From: Hypericum androsaemum
Lineage: Eukaryota; Streptophyta; Magnoliopsida; Malpighiales; Hypericaceae
Length of the DNA: 64,000 bases
Assembly (NCBI GenBank): GCA_963995505.1
Contig: OZ023181.1
Coordinates: 13,388,221-13,452,220, forward strand
Reading direction: 5' to 3'
Both the position numbers and the translations under genes were made by a program. The number at the start of each line of letters is the position of its first letter. The first letter of the stretch is position 1. Positions 11,379 to 25,100 of the stretch are shown one piece after another. The notes beneath the pieces are model-generated. The model was not told the origin of the DNA, made no database searches, and saw only the letters and a list, made by a program, of their open reading frames with translations.

Positions 11379-14300
11379 CACATCTTTTCCTTGCCTTTTA
11401 TTGCCTTATCTTGCCTTTTCCTTGCCTTTTCTTACCTTTTCTTACCATTTCCTTACCTTTACATGCCTTTTCCATGCCTTTTCTTACCTTTTCCTTGCCT
11501 TATCGCTGCCTTTTCTTGCCTTATCTTGCCTTTTCTTGCATTTTCCTTGCCCTTTCTTTCCTTATCTTGCCTTTTCATGAATTTTCTTGCCTTATCTTTC
11601 CTTATCTTGCCTTTTCATGCCTTTTCCATGCCTTTTCTGTCCTTTTCGTGCCTTATCATTCCTTATCTTGCCTTTTCTTGCCTTTTCCTTGCCCTTTCTT
11701 TCCTTTTCTTGCCTTTTCATGCTTTATCTTCCCTTTTCATGCCTTTTCCATGCCTTTTCTTGCCTTTTTGTTGCCTCATCTTGCCTTATCTAGCCTTATC
11801 TTTCCTTTTCTTGCCTTATCTTGCCTTTTCTTGCATTTTCCTTGCTTTTTCATGCCTTTTCCATGCCTTTTCTTTCCTTATCTTGCCTTTTCTTGCCTTT
11901 TCCTTGCCTTTTCCTTGCATTTTCTTTCCTTTTCTTGCCTCATCTTGCCTTTTCTTGCCTCTTCCTTGCCTTTTCTTACCTTTTCATCCCTTTTCTTGCC
12001 TTTTCTTTCCTTTTCTCGCCTTTTCTTTCCTTTTCTTGCCATTTCTTGCCTTTTCTTGCCTTTTCTTTTCTTTTCTTGCCTTTTCTTGCCTTTTCTTTCC
12101 TTTTCTTGCCTTTTCTTACCTTATCTTTCCTTTTCTTTCCTTTTCATGCCTTTTCCATGCCTTATCTTGCCTTTTCTTGCCATTTCTTGCCTTTTCTTGC
12201 CTTATCTTTCCTTACCTTTCCTTATCTTTCCTTTTCTTGCCTTTTCTTGCCTTATCTGGCCTTTTCTTTCCTTTTTTTGCCTATTCTTTCCTTTTCTTGC
12301 CTTTTCTTACCTTATCTTTCCTTTTCTTTTCTTTTCTTGCTTTTTCCATGCCTTATCTTGCCCCTTGTTGCCAATTATTTCCTTTTCTTGCCTTTTCCCT
12401 ACCTTTTCTTGCCTTTTCTTTCCTTTGCTTGCCTTTTCTTGCCATTTCTTGCCTTATCTTTCCTTTTCTTTCCTTATCTTCCCTTTTCTTGCCATTTCTT
12501 GCAATTTCCTTGCCTTTTTATGTCTTTTCCATGCCTTTTATTTCCTTATCTTATCTTTTCTTGTCTTTTCCTTGCCTTTTTCTTGCCTTTTCTTGCTGTT
12601 TTCCTTGCTTTTTCTATCCTTTTCATGTATTTTCATGCCTTTTCCTTGCCTCATCTTGTCTTACCTTGCCATTTCTGGCCTCATCTTGCCTTTCCTTGCC
12701 TTTTCTTGCCTATCTTGCCTTTTTCTTGCCTTTTCTTGCATTATCTGGCCTTTTTATTTCCTTTTCTTCCCTTTTCTTCCCTTTTCTTTCCTTATCTTGC
12801 CTTTTTTTGCCTTATCTTGCCTTATTTTACATTTTCCTTGCCTTTTCATTCTTTTTCCTTGCCTTTGCTTTCCTTTTCTTGCCTTTTCATTTCTTTTCCT
12901 TGCCCTTTCTTTCCTTTTCAAGCCTTTTCTTGCCTTTTCTTGACTTTTCTTGCCTTTTCTTTCCATTTCTTTCCTTTTCTTGCCTTATCTGTCCTTATCT
13001 TGCCTTTTCCTTGCCCTTTCTTTCCTTTTCTTGCCTTTTCTTGCCTTATCTGTCCTTATCTTGCCTTTTCCTTTTCTTTCCTTTTCATGCCTTTTCCATG
13101 CCTTTTCTTTCCTATTCTTTCCTTTTCTTTCCTTTTCTTGCCTTCTCTTCCCTTATCTTTCCTTTTCTTGCCTTTTCATGCCTTTTCTATACCTTTTCTT
13201 GCATTTTCTTTCCTTTTCCTGTCCTTTTCTTGCCTTATCTTGCCTTTTTCTTGCCTTATCTTGCCTTATCTTCCTTTTTCTTTCCTTATCTTGCCTTATC
13301 TTGCCTTTTCTTACCTTTTATGCCTTTTCTTACATTTTCTTTCCTTTCCTCGTTCTTTCTTTCCTTTTCTTGCCATTTCTTACCTTTTCTTTCCTTTTCT
13401 TTTCTTTTCTTGCCTTTTCTTTCCTTTTCTTGCCTTTTCTTACCTTATCTTTCCTTTTCTTTCCTTTTCATGCCTTTTCCATGCCTTATCTTGCCTTTTC
13501 TTGCCATTTCTTTCCTTTTCTTGCCATATCTTTCCTTACCTTTCCTTATCTTTCCTTTTCTTGCCTTTTCTTGCCTAATCTTGCCTTTTCTTTCCTTTTT
13601 TTGCCTATTCTTTCCTTTTCTTGCCTTTTCTTACCTTATCTTTCCTTTTCTTGCTTTTTCCATGCCTTATCTTGCCTTTTCTTGCCAATTCTTTCCTTTT
13701 CTTGCCTTTTCTTTCCTTTGCTTGCCTTTTCTTGCCCTTTCTTGCCTTATCTTTCCTTTTCTTTCCTTATCTTTCCTTTTCTTGCTATTTCTTGCAATTT
13801 CCTTGCCTTTTTATGCCTTTTCCAAGCCTTTTATTTCCTTATCTTGTCTTTTCCTTGCCTTTTTCTTTTCATTTCTTGCTTTATCTTGCTGTTTTCTTTG
13901 CTTTTTCTTTCCTTTTCATGTATTTTCATGCCTTTTCTTGCCTTTTCCTTGCCTCATCTTGCCTTACCTTGCCTATTGTAGCCTCATCTTCCCTTTTCTT
14001 GCCTACCTTGGCTTTTTCTTGCCTTTTCTTGCCTTATCTTGCCTTTTTATTTCCTTTTCTTCTCTTTTCTTTCCTTATCTTGCCTTTTTTGCCTTTTCTT
14101 GCCTTATTTTGCCTTTTCCTTGCCTTTTCATTCTTTTTCATGCCTTTTCCATGCCTTTCCTTATCGTGCCTTTTCTTACCTTTTCCTTGCCTTTTCCTTG
14201 CCTTTTCTTTCCTTTTCTTGCCTTATCTTGCCTTTCCTTGCCTCTTCCTTGCGTTTTCTTACCTTTTTTTATCTTTTCATGCCTTATCTTTCCTTTTCTT

Positions 14301-16926
14301 TCCTTTTGATGCCTTTTCCATGCCTTTTCTTGCCTATTCTTTCCTTTTCTTTCCTTTTCTTACCTTCTCTTCCCTTATCTTTCTTTTTCTTGCCTTTTCA
14401 TGCCTTTTCTATACCTTTTCTTGCCTTTTCTTTCCTTTTCCTGGCCTTTTCTTGCCTTATCTTGCCTTTTCCGTGCCTTATCTTGCCTTATCATTTTTTT
14501 TCTTGCCTTATCTTGCCTTTTCTTACCTTTTCATGCCTTTTCTTGCCTATTCTTTTCTTTTCTCACCTTTTCTTTCCTTTTCTTACCATTTCTTGCCTTT
14601 TCTTGCCTTTTCTTTTCTTTTCTTGCCTTTTCTTGCCTTTTCTTTCCTTTTCCATGCCTTATCTTGCCTTTTCTTGCCATTTCTTTCCTTTTCTTGCCTT
14701 ATCTTTCCTTACCTTTCCTTATCTTTCCTTTTCTTGCCTTTTCCTGCCTTTTCCTTGCCTTTTCTTGACTTTTCTTGCCTTTTCTTTCCTTATCTTGCCT
14801 TTTCCATGCCCTTTCTTTCCTTTTCTTGCCTTTTCTTGCCTTATCGTTTCTTTTCTTACCTTTTCATGCCTTTTCTTACCTTTTCTTGCCTTATCCTAGC
14901 CTTTTCTTTCTGTTTCTTGCCTTATCTTGACTTTTCTTGCCTTTTCCTTGCCCTTTCTTTCCTTTTCTTGCCTTTTCGTGCCATTTCTTGCCTTATCTTT
15001 CCTTTTCTTTCCTTTTCATGCCTTTTCCATGCCTTTTCTTTCATTTTCCTTGCCTCATCTTGCCTTACCTTGCCTTTTCTAGCCTCATCTTACCTTACCT
15101 TGCCTTTTCTTGCCTTATCTTGTCTTTTCCTTGCCTTTCCTTGCCTTATCTTGCCTTTTCCTTTCCTTTTCTTTTCTTTTCTTGCTTTTTCCATGCCTTT
15201 TCTTGCCAATTATTTCCTTTTCTTGCCTTTTCCCTACCTTTTCTTGCCTTTTCTTTCCTTTGCTTGCCTTTTCTTGCCTTTTCTTGCCTTATCTTTCCTT
15301 TTCTTTCCTTATCTTTCCTTTTCTTTCCCTTTCTTGCAATTTCCTTGCCTTTTCCATGCCTTTTATTTCCTTATCTTATATTTTCTTATCTTTTCCTTGC
15401 CTTTTTCTTTTCTTTTCTTCCCTTTTCTTGCTATTTTCCTTGCTTTTTCTATCCTTTTCATGTATTTTCATGCCTTTTCCTGGCCTCATCTTGCCTTACC
15501 TTGCCATTTTTGGCCTCATCTTGCCTTTCCTTGCCTTTTCTTGCCTATCTTGCCTTTTTCTTGCCTTTTCTTGCCTTATCTTGCCTTTTTATTTCCTTTT
15601 CTTGCCTTTTCCTTGCCATTTCTTTCCTTTTCTTGCGTTTTTGTGCCATTTCTTGCCTTATCTTGCATTTTCCTTGCCTCATCTTGCCTTACCTTGCCTT
15701 TTCTAGCCTCATCTTACCTTACCTTGCCTTTTCTTGCCTTATCTTGCCTTTTCCTTCCCTTTTCTTGCCTTATCTTGCCTTTTCCTTTCCTTTTCTTGCC
15801 TTTTCTTGCCTTATTTTGCCTTTTCTTACATTTTCTTTCCTTTTCATGCCTTTTCCTTGCCTTTTCTTTCCTTAACTTTCCTTTTCTTACCTTTTCCTTG
15901 CCTTTTCTTTCCTTTTCTTTCCTTTTCCTTGCCTTATCTTTCCTTTTCTTGCCTTTTCATGCCTTTTCCATGCCTTTTCTTTCCTTTTATTTATTTTTCT
16001 TTCTTTTTCCTTGCCTTTTCTTGCCATATCTTGCATTTTCTTTCCTTTTCTTGCCATATCTTGCCTTTTCTTTCCTGTTCTTGCCATTTCTTGTCTTTTC
16101 CTTGCCTTTTCTTGCCTTATCTTGCCTTTTCTTTCCTTTTCTTGCCTTTTCTTGCCTTATCTTGCCTTTCATTACCTTTTCTAGTCATTTCTTGCCTTTT
16201 CTTACCTTTTCATGTCTTTTCTTTCCTTATCTTGCCTTTTCCTTGCCATTTATTGCCTTATCTTGCCTTTTCCTTTCCTTTTCTTTCCTTTTCTTCCCTT
16301 TTCTTTTTCTTGCCTTTTCTTGCCTTATTTTGCCTTTTCTTCCATTTTCTTTCCTTTTCATGCCTTTTCCTTACCTTTTCTTTCCTTAACTTTCCTTTTC
16401 TTACCTTTTCCTTGCCTTTTCTTTCCTTTTCTTTCATTTTATTGTCTTTTCATGCCTTTTCTTGCCTTATCTTGCCTTTTCATGCCTTTTCCATGCCTTT
16501 TCTTTCCTTTTATTTCCTTTTCTTTCCTTTTCCTTGCCTTTTTTTGCCTTATCTTGACTTTTCTTGCCATTTCTTGCCTTTTCTTTCCTTTTCTTGCCAT
16601 TTCTTGCCATTTCTTGCCTTATCTTGCCTTTTCTTGCCTTATCTTGCCTTCTCTTGCCTTTTCTTTCCTTTTCATGACTTTCCTTGCCTTTTCTTTCCTT
16701 TTCTTGCCTTTTCATGCCTTTTCCTTGCCCTTTCTTGCCTTATCTTCCCTTTTCTTGCAATTTCTTACATTTCCTTACCTTTTCATGCCTTTTCCATGCC
16801 TTTTCTTGCCTTTTCCTTGCCTTATCCCTGCCTTCTCTTGTCTTTTCTTTCCTTATCTTGCCTTATCTTGCCTTTTCTTTCTTTTTCATGCCTTTCCTTG
16901 CCTTTTCTTTCATTTTCTTGCCTTTT
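11379..16926 (+). repeat. Higher-order superunit 3 (about 5.5 kb, rearranged)
   Basis: The block starts at CACATC (11379) and ends at the next CACATC (16927). TTGTTGCCTC lies near 11767, a T run near 14264, CTGTTTC near 14910, and CCTTAACTTT occurs twice, near 15872 and 16386. The T run expected soon after TTGTTGCCTC is missing. At about 14.15 kb the order jumps into sequence matching 8.39 kb onward at an offset of 5,765 bp, and the two stretches (8.39-8.95 and 14.15-14.73 kb) are nearly identical. CTTTAACTTT is absent. The superunit is therefore a recombinant of the pattern seen in superunits 1 and 2. Confidence 0.65.
12982..13072 (+). repeat. 61-bp local tandem duplication
   Basis: The variant CTGTCCTTATC occurs at about 12989 and again at 13050, with the intervening run of units repeated. 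Confidence 0.55.
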
Positions 16927-19900
16927 CACATCTTTTCCTTGCCTTTTATTGCCTTATCTTGCCTTTTCCTTGCCTTTTCTTACCTTTTCTTACCATTTCC
17001 TTGCCTTTACATGCCTTTTCCATGCCTTTTCTTACCTTTTCCTTGCCTTATCGCTGCCTTTTCTTGCCTTTTCTTTCCTTATCTTGCCTTATCTTGCATT
17101 TTCCTTGCCCTTTCTTTCCTTATCTTGCCTTTTCATGCATTTTCTTGCCTTATCTTTCCTTATCTTGCCTTTTCATGCCTTTTCCATGCCTTTTCTTTCC
17201 TTTTCGTGCCTTATCATTCCTTATCTTGCCTTTTCTTGCCTTTTCCTTGCCCTTTCTTTCCTTTTCTTGCCTTTTTATGCCTTATCTTCCCTTTTTATGC
17301 CTTTTCCATGCCTTTTCTTGCCTTTTTGTTGCCTCATCTTGCCTTATCTAGCCTTATCTTTCCTTTTCTTGCCTTATCTTGCCTTTTCTTGCATTTTCCT
17401 TGCTTTTTCATGCCTTTTCCACGCCTTTTCTTTCCTTATCTTGCCTTTTCTTGCCTTTTCCTTGCCTTTTCCTTGCCTTTTCTTTCCTTTTCTTGCCTTA
17501 TCTTTCCTTTTCTTGCCTCTTCCTTGCCTTTTCTTACCTTTTTTTATCTTTTCATGCCTTATCTTTCCTTTTCTTTCCTTTCATGCCTTTTCCATGCCTT
17601 TTCTTGCCTATTCTTTCCTTTTCTTTCCTTTTCTTGCCTTCTCTTCCCTTATCTTTCCTTTTCTTGCCTTTTCATGCCTTTTCTATACCTTTCTTGCCTT
17701 TTCTTTCCTTTTCCTGGCCTTTTCTTGCCTTATCTTGCCTTTTCCGTGCCTTATCTTTCTTTTTCTTCCCTTATCTTGCCTTATCTTGCCTTTTCTTACC
17801 TTTTCATGCCTTTTCTTGCCTTTTCTTTTCTTTTCTCGCCATTTCTTTCCTTTTCTTTCCTTTTCTTACCATTTCTTGCCTTTTCTTTCCTTTTCTTTTC
17901 TTTTCTTGCCTTTTCTTGCCCTTTCTTTCCCTTTCTTGCCTTTCCTTACCTTATCTTTTCTTTTCTTTCCTTTTCATGCCTTTTCCATGCCTTATCTTGC
18001 CTTTTCTTGCCATTTCTTTCCTTTTCTTACCTTATCTTTCCTTACCTTTCCTTATCTTTCATTTTCTTGCCTTTTCTTGCCTTATCTGGCCTTTTCTTTC
18101 CTTTTTTTTCCTGTTCTTTCCTTTTCTTGCCTTTTCTTACCTTATATTTCCTTTTCTTGCTTTTTCCATGCCTTATCTTGACTTTTCTTGCCAATTCTTT
18201 CCTTTTCTTGCCTTTTCCCTACCTTTTCTTGCCTTTTCTTTCCTTTGCTTGCCTTTTCTTGCCTTTTCTTGCCTTATCTTTCCTTTTCTTTCCTTATCTT
18301 TCCTTTTCTTGCCATTTCTTGCAGTTTCCTTGCCTTTTTATGCCTTTTCCATGCCTTTTATTTCCTTATCTTGTCTTTTCCTTGCCTTTTTCTTTTCTTT
18401 TCTTGCCTTATCTTGCATTTTCCATGCCTTTTCTTGCCTTTTCCTTGCCTTTTCCTGCCTGATCTTGCCTTTTCTTGCCTTATCTTGCCTTGTCTTTCCT
18501 TTTCTTTCCTTTTCTTGCCTTTTCTTGCCTTTTCTTTTCTTTCCTTTTCTTGCCTTTTCTTTTCTTTTCTAGCCTTTTCCTTACTTTTTTTGCCTTATCT
18601 TGCCTTTTCATGCTTTTTCCTTGCCTTTTCTTTAACTTTTCTTGCCTTTCGTGCCTTTTCCTTGCCTTTTCTTACCTCATCCTTCCTTTTCTTTCCTTTC
18701 CTTGCCTTATCTTTCCTTTTCTTGCCTTTTCATTCCTTTTCCTTGCCTTTTCTTGCCATTTCAATCCCTTTCTTGCCTTTTCTTGACTTTTCTTTCCTTT
18801 GCTTGCCTTTTCCTTGACTTTTCTTGCCTTTTCTTGCCTTATCTTGCCTGTTCTTGCCTTTCCTTGCTTTTTCATGCCTTTTCCATGCCTTTTCTTTCCT
18901 TATCTTGCCTTTTCTTGCCTTTTCCTTGCCTTTTCCTTGCCTTTTCATTCCTTTTCTTGTATTATCTTGCCTTTTCTTGCCTCTTCCTTGACTTTTCTTA
19001 CCTTTTTTTATCTTTTCATCCCTTATCTTTCCTTTTCTTTCCTTTTCATGCATTTTCCATGACTTTTCTTTCCTATTCTTTCCTTTTCTTTCCTTTTCTT
19101 ACCTTCTCTTCCCTAATCTTTCCTTTTCTTGCCTTTTCTTGCCTTTTCTATGTCTTATCTTGCCTTATCTTTTTTTTTCTTGCCTTTTCTTACCTTTTAA
19201 TCCCTTTTCTTACCTTTTCTTTCCTTTTCTCGCCTTTTCTTTCCTTTTCTTGCCATTTCTTGCATTTTCTTGCCTTTTCTTTTCTTTTCTTGCCTTTTCT
19301 TGCCTTTTCTTTATTTTTCTTGCCTTTTCTTACCTTATCTTTCCTTTTCTTTCCTTTTCATCCCTTTTCCATGCCTTATCTTGCATTTTCTTGCCATTTC
19401 TTGCCTTTTCTTGCCTTATCTTTCCTTACCTTTCCTTATCTTTCATTTTCTTGCCTTTTCTTGCCTTATCTGGCCATTTCTTTCCTTTTTTTTGCCTATT
19501 CTTTCCTTTTCTTGCCTTTTCTTACCTTATCTTTCCTTTTCTTTTCTTTTCTTGCTTTTTCCATGCCTTATCTTGCCCTTTCTTGCCAATTATTTCCTTT
19601 TCTTGACTTTCCCTACCTTTTCTTGCCTTTTCTTTCCTTTGCTTGCCTTTTCTTGCCTTTTCTTGCCTTATCTTTCCTTTTCTTTCCTTATCTTTCCTTT
19701 TCTTGCCATTTCTTGCAATTTCCTTGCCTTTTTATGTCTTTTCCATGCCTTTTATTTCCTTATCTTATCTTTTCTTGTCTTTTCCTTGTCTTTTCCTTGT
19801 CTTTTTCTTTTCTTTTCTTCCCTTATCTTGCCTTTTCTTGCTGTTTTCCTTGCTTTTTCTTTCGTTTTCATGTATTTTCATGCCTTTTCCTTGCCTCATC

Positions 19901-22137
19901 TTGTCTTACCTTGCCATTTCTGGCCTCATCTTGCCTTTCCTTGCCTTTTCTTGATTATCTTGCATTTTTCTTGCCTTTTCTTGCCTTATCTTGCCTTTTT
20001 ATTTCCTTTTCATCCCTTTTCTTCCCTTTTCTTTCCTTATCTTGCCTTTTTTGCCTTATCTTGCCTAATTTTACCTTTTCCTTCCCTTTTCATTCTTTTT
20101 CCTTCCCTTTGCTTTCCTTTTCTTGCCTTTTCATTCCTTTTCCTTGCCCTTTCTTTCCTTTTCAACCCTTTTCATGCCTTTTCCTTGCCTTTTCTTGACT
20201 TTTCTTGCCTTTTCTTTCCTTTTCTTTCCTTTTCTTGCCTTATAGGATCTTGCCTTTTCCTTGCCCTTTCTTTCCTTTTCTTGCCTTTTCTTGCCTTATC
20301 TTTCCTTTTCATGCCTTTTCTTTCCTTTTCCTAGCCTTTTCTTTCTGTTTCTTGCCTTATCTTAACTTTTCTTGCCTTTTTCTTGCCCTTTCTTTCCTTT
20401 TCTTTCCTTTTCGTGCCATTTCTTGCCTTATCTTTCCTTTTCTTGCCTTTTCATGCCTTTTCCATGCCTGTTCTTGCAATTTCCTTGCCTCATCTTGCCT
20501 TACCTTGCCTTTTCTAGCCTCATCTTACCTTACCTTGCCTTTTCTTGCCTTATCTTGCCTTTTCCTTGCCTTTTCTTGCCTTATCTTGCCTTTTCCTTTC
20601 CTTTTCTTTCCTTTTTTCTTTCCTTTTCCTTGCCTTTTCTTGCCTTTTCTTTCCTTTTCTTTCCTTTTCTTGCCTTATTTTGCCTTTTCTTACATTTTCT
20701 TTCCTTTTCATGCCTTTTCCTTGCCTTTTCTTTCCTTAACTTTCCTTTTCTTACTTTTTCCTTGCCTTTTCTTTCCTTTTCTTTCCTTTTCCTTGCCTTT
20801 TCTTTCATTTTCTTGTCTTTTCATGCCTTTTCTTGCCTTATCTTTCCTTTTCTTGCCTTTTCCATGCCTTTTCTTTCCTTTTATTTCCTTTTCTTTCTTT
20901 TTCCTTGCCTTTTCTTGCCTTATCTTGCCTTTTCTTGCCATATCTTGCCTTTTCTTTCCTTTTCTTGCCATTTCTTGCCATTTCTTGCCTTATCTTGCCT
21001 TTTCTTGCCTTATCATGCCTTTTGTTGCCTTATCTTGCCTTTTCTTTCCTTTTCATGCCTTTCCTTGCCTTTTCTTTCCTTTTCACGCCTTTTCCTTGAC
21101 TTTCCTTGCCTTATCTTCCCTTTTCTTGCAATTTCTTACATTTCCTTGCCTTTTCATGCCTTTTCCATGCGTTATCCCTGCCTTTTCTTGTCTTTTCTTT
21201 CCTTATCTTGCCTTTTCTTGCCTTATCTTGCCTTATCTTGCCTTTTCTTTCTTTTGCATGCCTTTCCTTGCCTTTTCTATCATTTTCTTGCCTTTTTGCA
21301 TCTTTTCCTTGCCTTTTGTTGCCTTATCTTGCCTTTTCCTTGCCTTTTCTTACCTTTTCGTACCATTTCCATGCCTTTTCATGCCTTTTCAATGCCTTTT
21401 CTTGCCTTTTCCTTGCCTTATCCCTGCCTTTTCTTGCCTTTTCTTTCCTTATCTTGCCTTTTCTTGCATTTTCCTTGCCCTTTCTTACCTTTTCTTGCCT
21501 TTTCATGCATTTTCTTGCCTTATCTTTCCTTTACTTGCCTTTTCATGCCTTTTCCATGCCTTTTCTTTCCTTTTCGTTCCTTATCATTCCTTATCTTGCC
21601 TTTTCTTGCCTTTTCCTTGCCCTTTCTTTCCTTTTCTTGCCTTTTCATGCCTTATCTTCCCTTTTCATGCCTTTTCCATGCCTTTTTGTTGCCTCATCTT
21701 GCCTTATCTAGCCTTATCTTTCCTTTTCTTGCCTTTTCTTGCCTTTTCCTTGCTTTTTTATGCCTTTTCCATGCCTTTTCTTTCCTTATCTTGCCTTTTC
21801 TTGCCTTTTCCTTGCCTTTTCTTTCCTTATCCTGCCTTTTCTTGCCTCTTCCTTGCCTTTTCTTACCTTTTTTTTTATCTTTTCTTCCCTTATCTTTCCT
21901 TTTCTTGCCTTTTCATGCCTTTTCCATGCCTTTTCTTTCCTTTTATTTCCTTTTCTTTCTTTTTCCTTGCCTTTTCTTGCCTTATCTTGCCTTTTCTTGC
22001 CATATCTTGCCTTTTCTTTCCTTTTCTTGCCATTTCTTGCCATTTCTTCCCTTGTCTTGCCTTTTCTTGCCTTATCATGCCTTTTCTTGCCTTATCTTGC
22101 CTTATCTTGCCTTTTCTTTCCTTTCCATGCCTTTTCT
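16927..22137 (+). repeat. Higher-order superunit 4 (about 5.2 kb)
   Basis: Landmarks are CACATC at 16927, TTGTTGCCTC near 17326, T runs near 17543 and 19004, CTTTAACTTT near 18631, CTGTTTC near 20345, CCTTAACTTT near 20736, the variant TTTGCATC near 21296 and TTGTTGCCTC near 21688. The part from about 18.21 kb to the end matches 28.94-32.29 kb. The offset is 10,709 bp at both 18634 and 19571, then 10,216 bp at 21298. The part from about 18.0 kb also matches 41.52 kb onward at an offset of about 23.53 kb. This superunit is therefore the nearest left-hand relative of two later segments. Confidence 0.65.
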
Positions 22138-25100
22138 TGCCTTTTCTCGCCATTTCTTTCCTTTTCTCGCCATTTCTTTCCTTTTCATGCCTTTTCTTGC
22201 CTTTTCTTGCCTTTTCTTTTCTTTTCTTTTCTTGCCTTTTCTTGCCTTTTCTTTCCTTTTCTTGCCTTTTCTTACCTTATCTTTCCTTTTCTTTCCTTTT
22301 CATGCCTTTTCCATGCCTTATCTTGCCTTTTCTTGCCATTTCTTGCCTTTTCTTGCCTTATCTTTCCTTACCTTTCCTTATTTTTCCTTTTCTTGCCTTT
22401 TCTTGCCTTATCTGGCCTTTTCTTTCCTTTTTTTTGCCTATTCTTTCCTTTTCTTGCCTTTTCTTACCTTATCTTTCCTTTTCTTTTCTTTTCTTGCTTT
22501 TTCCATGCCTTTTCTTACCTTATCTTGCCTTTTCTTGCCATATCTTGCCTTTTCTTTCCTTTTCTTGCCATTTCTTGCCATTTCTTGCCTTATCTTGCCT
22601 TTTCTTGCCTTATCATGCCTTTTCTTTCCTTATCTTGCCTTCTCTTGCCTTTTCTTTCCTTTTCATGCCTTTCCTTGCCTTTTGTTTCCTTTTCTTGCCT
22701 TTTCATGCCTTTTCCTTGCCTTTTCTTGCCTTATCTTCCATTTTCTTGCAATTTCTTACATTTCCTTACCTTTTCATGCCTTTTCCAAGCCTTTTCTTGC
22801 CTTTTCCTTGCCTTATCCCTGCCTTCTCTTGTCTTTTCTTTCCTTATCTTGCCTTTTCTTGCCTTATCTTGCCTTATCTTACCTTTTCTTTCTTTTTCAT
22901 GCCTTTCCTTCCCTTTTCTTTCATTTTCTTGCCTTTTCACATCTTTTCCTTGCCTTTTATTGCCTTATCTTGCCTTTTTCTTGCCTTTTCTTACCTTTTC
23001 TTACCATTTCCTTGCCTTTACATGCCTTTTCCATGCCTTTTCTTACCTTTTCCTTGCCTTATCGCTGCCTTTTCTTGCCTTTTCTTTCCTTATCTTGCCT
23101 TTTCTTGCATTTTCCTTGCCCTTTCTTTCCTTATCTTGCCTTTTCATGCATTTTCTTACCTTATCTTTCCTTATCTTGCCTTTTCATGCCTTTTCCATGC
23201 CTTTTCTTTCCTTTTCGTGCCTTATCATTCCTTATCTTGCCTTTTCTTGCCTTTTCCTTGCCCTTTCTTTCCTTTTCTTGCCTTTTCATGCCTTATCTTC
23301 CCTTTTCATGCCTTTTCAATGCCTTTTCTTGCCTTTTTGTTTCCTCATCTTGCCTTATCTAGCCTTATCTTTCCTTTTCTTGCCTTATCTTGCCTTTTCT
23401 TGCATTTTCCTTGCTTTTTCAAGCCTTTTCCATGCCTTTTCTTTCCTTATCTTGCCTTTTCTTGCCTTTTCCTTGCCTTTTCCTTGCCTTTTCTTTCCTT
23501 TTCTTGCCTTATCTTGCCTTTTCTTACCTTTTCATGCCTTTTCTTGCCTTTTCTTTTCTTTTCTCGCCTTTTCTTTCCTTTTCTTTCCTTTTCTTACCAT
23601 TTCTTGCCTTTTCTTTCCTTTTCTTTTCTTTTCTTGCCTTTTCTTGCCCTTTCTTTCCTTTTCTTGCTATTCCTTACATTATCTTTTCTTTTCTTTCCTT
23701 TTCATGCCTTTTCCATGCCTTATCTTGCCTTTTCTTGCCATTTCTTTCCTTTTCTTACCTTATCCTACCTTACCTTTCCTTATCTTTCATTTTCTTGCCT
23801 TTTCTTGCCTTATCTGGCCTTTTCTTTCCTTTTCTTGCCTTTTCTTACCTTATTTTTCCTTTTCTTGCTTTTTCCATGCCTTATCTTGCCTTTTCTTGCC
23901 AATTCTTTCCTTTTCTTGCCTTTTCCCTACCTTTTCTTGCCTTTTCTTTCCTTTGCTTGCCTTTTCTTGCCTTTTCTTGCCTTATCCTTCCTTATCTTTC
24001 CTTATCTTTCCTTTTCTTGCCATTTCTTGCAATTTCCTTGCCTTTTTATGCCTTTTCCATGCCTTTTATTTCCTTATCTTGTCTTTTCCTTGCCTTTTTC
24101 TTTTCTTTTCTTGCCTTATCTTGCATTTTCCATGCCTTTTCTTGCCTTTTCCTTGCCTTTTCCTGCCTGATCTTGCCTTTTCTTGCCTTGTCTTTCCTTT
24201 TCTTTCCTTTTCTTGCCTTTTCTTGCCTTTTCTTGCCTTTTCTTTCCTTTTCTTGCTTTTTCTTTCCTTTTCTAGTCTTTTCCTTACTTTTTCTTGCCTT
24301 ATCTTGCCTTTTCATGCTTTTTCCTTGCCTTTTCTTTAACTTTTCTTGCCTTTCGTGCCTTTTCCTTGCCTTTTCTTACCTCATCTTTCCTTTTCTTTCC
24401 TTTCCTTGCCTTATCTTTCCTTTTCTTGCCTTTTCATTCCTTTTCCTTCCCTTTTCTTGCCATTTCAATCCTTTTCTTGCCTTTTCTTGACTTTTCTTTC
24501 CTTTGCTTGCCTTTTCCTTGACTTTTCTTGCCTTTTCTTACCTTTTCTTGCCTTATCTTGCCTGTTCTTGCCTTTCCTTGCTTTTTCATGCCTTTTCCAT
24601 GCCTTTTCTTTCCTTATCTTGCCTTTTCTTGCCTTTTCCTTGCCTTTTCCTTGCCTTTTCAATCCTTTTCTTGCATTATCTTGCCTTTTCTTGCCTCTTC
24701 CTTGAGTTTTCTTACCTTTTTTTTATCTTATCATCCCTTATCTTTCCTTTTCTTTCCTTTTCATACCTTTTCCATGACTTTTCTTGCCTATTCTTTCCTT
24801 TTCTTTCCTTTTCTTACCTTCTCTTCCCTAATCTTTCCTTTTCTTGCCTTTTCTTGCCTTTTCTATGTCTTATCTTGCCTTATCTTTTTTTTTCTTGCCT
24901 TAACTTGCCTTTTCTTACCTTTTCATGCCTTTTCTTGCCTTTTCTCGCCTTTTCTTTCCTTTTCCCTACCTTTTCTTGCCTTTTCTTTCCTTTGCTTGCC
25001 TTTTCTTGCCTTTTCTTGCCTTATTTTTCCTTATCTTTCCTTTTCTTGCCATTTCTTGCAATTTCCTTGCCTTTTTATGCCTTTTCCATGCCTTTTATTT

